Assembly (NCBI GenBank): GCA_013397455.1
Contig: VYZB01000194.1
Coordinates: 1,321,930-1,385,929 of the forward strand
Direction: 5' to 3'
DNA from: Crotophaga sulcirostris
Taxonomy: Eukaryota; Chordata; Aves; Cuculiformes; Crotophagidae
DNA length: 64,000 bases
Part shown: piece after piece, positions 60,611-64,000 of the stretch
How positions within the stretch are numbered: the first letter of the stretch is position 1
Layout of the letters: the number at the start of each line of letters is the position of its first letter
Notes under the pieces: model-generated
What the model was told of the DNA's origin: nothing
What the model saw: the letters and a program-made list of their open reading frames with translations, nothing else
Databases searched by the model: none
Program-made: the position numbers and the translations under genes

Positions 60611-62061
60611 ATAGAAATAAACATTGCCAACTGGGAATTCTCTTACTAGTTGTCAAAATCATGAGATGTAGGGGTCTCCAAAGCAGTTTGATTTTCATAC
60701 AAGTATTGAGTTTGCTGATTAACTGTTACTCATAGATAACCTAATTGACACTTTCACAAATTTTTGAGCTTACCCTCGTGAATAGATTTCAGTGGATGTA
60801 TTTCCATTAGATGTTTCTTTAATGAAAACATTTTATTAATGGTGTCAGTTTCAACAAACTTTCATTGCAGAGAGATACTAGACAAAGTTCTCCCCTGTTC
60901 CCTTTTTCTGCATTCTTATGTATTCTTATTCTTTGATGTATATTAATGTGTCAGCAGAAGTTGAAGAAAATCTCTACAAAAAAAGTTTCTGCTTCAGTTT
61001 TTTCTTTCTTCAGAATCTGGAATTCAAGAAACTTCTACCTTCAAAATCTACAAATCCTTACTTAAATTGAATTATTCTTCTCTTCACCTACAAAGTAGTT
61101 TCATGCTGTTCAGATGAACTGTATTATGTTAAAGAGTTTCTATGGTACCCCTCAAAGAGAATTCAACATACATTTGTTCTCAAATATAAAAGAAAAATTT
61201 AATGAACAGTGCACTGGGCAGAGTCCTACCGTATGTTCTTCTACATGGAGACTGCAAAGATGCATCACAAGCAGATTCCTTATATACACTTTCACTAGCA
61301 CCTATCCCAAGAGCAGTTGCATGGGGAAGATCATCCCAACCCGGGGTCTATTTCTCAGGCCAGCTCTGCTGCCTAAATTTGGCCCCAGAGCCTGGCTTCT
61401 GAGTGCTCCCGTTCCATTATACCCAAATAGTGAGGCTGTTTCTCATCATTAAGGGAAACTTCACTCCCTTGCAAGAAATGACTCTGTCTCTGGCATTGCT
61501 GCTTCCAACCAGTTTAACTGCTTCTTGTATTTGCACCTTCTTACCCTCCATGCCACATTATTTCTCAGATGCAAGTTACCACTACTAAGCAGTTGCAATT
61601 AGAATTCCCCCTTCAAATATCAGAGGTTTTTATAACAGTGTCATAAGCCATTGACACGGCAACAAAGAACTGAATGTGTTTAATAAGCTCTCTGTATGTT
61701 ATTGTCATCAGTTAAAGGACACATAACCATTTCCTAATTGACTGTAAGTTGAAGGGACTGTTGGAATTTCCTCAGCAGGGAAAAGGGGATTAGTTGTTGG
61801 TCGTACAACAAGTTTATGAAACTACTATTCTGACTGTCATAACTCTGTGTGTGAAGTATCCGTATAACTTGTGCTTTAGATCTCCTGTACTGCTTCTGGT
61901 TTAATTATGTGCTGATGTCAATAGTTTTATATCAGTAAACTCTGTGCACTGGATCTTAGGTAAAACCATCCTATTAATACTGAAATTAAACTAACAAATA
62001 TACTTTCACCATCATAATTTAGTTTTATATGTGAGGCTGTACCTGTTTTATCTGTGTTAGC
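60611..62061. other. No recognised gene; one GC-richer patch
   Basis: 61190-61610 is richer in GC than its surroundings and open in two plus-strand frames (61114-61452 and 61202-61402). It resembles no protein that I know and could be an unclassified repeat. The rest is plain AT-rich DNA. Confidence 0.45.
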
Positions 62062-62069
62062 GATCTAGA
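62062..62069. repeat. Left 8-bp target duplication of hAT MITE
   Basis: GATCTAGA, identical to 62275-62282. Confidence 0.85.
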
Positions 62070-62274
62070 GCAGGGGGGTCAAATTCATTTTCACCAGGGG
62101 CCACATCATCCTGCTCCTGTAGTGTAATGTGCGTCACACGCTGGACACGTGTCCAGCACTGGCAGGAGCATAGGTGCAAGGATATCTTGCTGCTGGGCAG
62201 AAACAAGGTTCCAGGCCTGATAAAACAAGGTGGAGGATCAGATTCGGTCTGTGGGCCTTATATTTGCCACCTGT
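62070..62274 (+). mobile_element. hAT-type MITE (Charlie-like)
   Basis: A 205-bp element flanked by a perfect 8-bp duplication, GATCTAGA, the length made by hAT transposases. The ends form imperfect inverted repeats: GCAGGGGGGTCAAATT on the left and, as reverse complement, ACAGGTGGCAAATATA on the right. The interior (CATTTTCACCAGGGGCCACAT, and later GGTCTGTGGGCCTTATA) has the look of amniote Charlie-like non-autonomous elements, as I remember them. It has no coding capacity and would need a transposase in trans. Confidence 0.85.
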
Positions 62275-62282
62275 GATCTAGA
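62275..62282. repeat. Right 8-bp target duplication of hAT MITE
   Basis: GATCTAGA, identical to 62062-62069. Confidence 0.85.
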
Positions 62283-62620
62283 TTAGTACTTTTATCTAAG
62301 AGACTGTAAGAAAATATTTACATATCCTAGGAAAATTAACCTTGTACTTTTAGCAGAATAGCATATGGTCCTTTGAAAGTGGGATAGGCAACTGGAGGTG
62401 AAAAGAGGCAGGCAGTTACAGTACTTTCTGAAAAAATAAGATAACCTACAAAACACTTAAAATGTAGGAATAGTGATACCAATAATGGCACTGAAAGAAA
62501 TACTGTGTGAATCACTGTAATATTTATAAGCAGCCAATTTAAAGAGACCTTTATGAAATCTGTTTTATCTTTTTCTATTATACTTTTTAAAATTTCTTAA
62601 AAAAAGAAAAAAATATATAC
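62283..62620. other. AT-rich DNA, probable intron side of candidate exon
   Basis: No gene or repeat recognised. It ends in an A-rich tract just below the donor-like site. Confidence 0.5.
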
Positions 62621-62788
62621 CGCCCCACATGGCTGCTGAAATTAGGAAATGTCACTGCACCACAGCTGTTGTGAAGTGACATATGCTGACGTTTTGGTAC
62701 CAATACAGTGACGCATAGTGGAGGCTCAGCCTCTACCAGGACTCTGAGTTCTTCTGTCAGCATCTGCTTGGCAGGCTTAGACAACCTC
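62621..62788 (-). other. Candidate 168-bp coding exon
   Basis: On the minus strand, a pyrimidine-rich acceptor (TTATTGTTTCCCTTTCTTTAAG) precedes 168 bases that are open throughout in one frame: RLSKPAKQMLTEELRVLVEA at the start, FPNFSSHVGR at the end. It is clearly GC-richer than its AT-rich flanks and keeps three CpGs. The donor is weak (CG|GTATAT). Length is a multiple of three, with one base completing the first codon and two left at the end. The candidate micro-exon at 58641-58678 continues this phase. I do not recognise the protein. An old repeat or a non-coding exon remains possible. Confidence 0.35.
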
Positions 62789-64000
62789 CTTAAAGAAAGG
62801 GAAACAATAATGTGAGCATTCCTCAAAGGGAGAGAAATTGCAGCACGGGTTCTTCATTAAACCTTACAAGAACCACTATAGGAAAGAACAAAAACAGGGT
62901 TTGGAGTGTATTTGAGACTGATCAATATAAATCAAACTTTCACAGTGTAGGAAACAAGGTCACTAACTTCATGTTTTCAGTTTTCAAACTTCTTTGATTT
63001 AGAACTCAATAACTTCAGAAATAAACCAAGTTCCATCTGCAATGCTTTTTCTTCAGAAGGAATTGCCACAATATTTTTATAAACTTGGTATGTGGGCCAT
63101 GTGGCACTTTTGTTAGTTTTCACTCTAAAAATGTACAAGAGAAGCAAGGGACATGAGAAATTATTGTCTTAGTATACAGTGTATGAAAGAAAATGTGTTG
63201 AAGCTCTAATTTAGAGATCATAGTGAGATGTGCCTCGCAGTAATTCTAAGTTACTAATCATCCAAGGAGAGTGATATGGAGCTGGGATTGCAGAAGACTT
63301 ATGTTTCATGAGTAAAACTTGAAGAGCCGACAATAAATATAGACTTTCTGTGAACCCTTGCATAAGGATACTAAAGAAACAATCTACCGAGACGGTAATT
63401 ATAATAAATCCATGCACTGAAGAAGCTTGCACAAAGAGCCTGTGATATAAGACAGCAGGTAACAAGACAGAGGTTTGATAAAGTTGCTTATGTTTCCCTA
63501 GAAGGCCATTGAAGTACAACTCTTCAGCACATTGTAGAGTTTAACAAGCATAAGCTTTGTTACAGCATTTTTAAGCTGAATAATTCAAAAGCATTATGAA
63601 ATGTTGCTTTGTGTTATATGCGAATGATGTGCGAAGAGTACCACCCCAGGTGGTTTTCCTTCACCTTTGATTTCTGTGGTTGTCTGTCAAAACACACTTT
63701 GTGATTGTTTGCAGGTTTTACTTTACTCATTTTTTGTACAGCGCCTTTTTACAAAGATTCTTTCCTCCTTATATCTGATCTTATAGAAACTGTCACATCA
63801 AGCAGATCTCTCTGCCTTATGATATTAGTCTGAATTTTTATCTATATTTGAAATCCTTTAAATCTTGAATTAAGTTTTCTAGAAATATGTAGGAATGCTT
63901 TCTTCCAGCGAGGTACAATTGATGGAAATGCCAGTACGGAATCTGACAGCCATCTTAATTAACTTGATACTACCTGGAAATCTTAAATACTGTAGGATTC
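62789..64000. other. No recognised gene to window end
   Basis: A 102-codon minus-strand frame (63211-63519) has no good splice donor. A plus-strand acceptor-like TTTCTTCCAG at 63899-63908 is followed by a short open stretch ending in TAA near 63962. Neither is strong enough to call. Confidence 0.45.

Noticed and set aside
63899..63965. Acceptor-like TTTCTTCCAG followed by a short open stretch ending in TAA
   Set aside because: Only 17 codons, no poly(A) signal identified nearby, and on the strand opposite to the candidate exons.
1..64000. CRISPR arrays, operons, prophage or toxin-antitoxin systems
   Set aside because: No regularly spaced repeats, no compact gene layout and no ribosome-binding sites; the composition and repeats are vertebrate.

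Overview
This window looks like AT-rich, non-coding vertebrate DNA, almost certainly from a bird. The evidence is repeated CR1-type LINE copies, most of them 5'-truncated and ending in short octamer repeats (ATTCTATG-type or TACTGTGA-type), together with several LTRs of one endogenous-retrovirus family with 5-bp target duplications. I see no operons, bacterial genes, tRNA, rRNA or CRISPR. One N at 44917 suggests a draft assembly. No complete host protein-coding gene is recognisable. The two best host-gene signals are candidate exons on the minus strand at 62621-62788 and 58641-58678, whose reading phases fit each other.

Layout. 1-725 is the end of a plus-strand LTR cut by the window edge; a related LTR lies at 59074-59795. 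4135-6606 is a decayed CR1 split by a minus-strand solo LTR (5311-6130, CATGG on both sides). 7786-10790 is a degraded ERVL-like provirus with a 5' LTR, gag-like and RT-containing pol remnants, and no 3' part. 11479-12686 is a separate solo LTR with a perfect GATGT duplication, itself split by a CR1. 14905-17263 holds two abutting CR1 copies, the second containing a minus-strand CR1 end. From 17938 to 47504 the DNA is repeat-poor: only two CR1 tails, two microsatellites, (AAT)n and (GATA)n, and minor low-complexity tracts.

47505-48980 is a minus-strand CR1 interrupted by a 778-bp LTR-like insertion with 11-bp imperfect terminal inverted repeats and a C15 run. 56005-56400 holds a minus-strand LTR fragment next to a minus-strand CR1 piece. 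56941-58438 is the best-preserved CR1, with an intact catalytic FADD motif inside a 181-codon open frame. 60375-60610 is a CR1 tail, and 62070-62274 is a hAT-type MITE with a perfect 8-bp duplication, GATCTAGA.

The window reads as an intergenic or intronic stretch recording successive transposon insertions, four of them nested. I found no convincing undescribed functional system. The items most worth checking are the phase-compatible candidate exons, the LTR-like insertion at 48140-48917, and the nested insertions as a relative clock. All identifications are by eye from sequence patterns and family knowledge; no searches were run.
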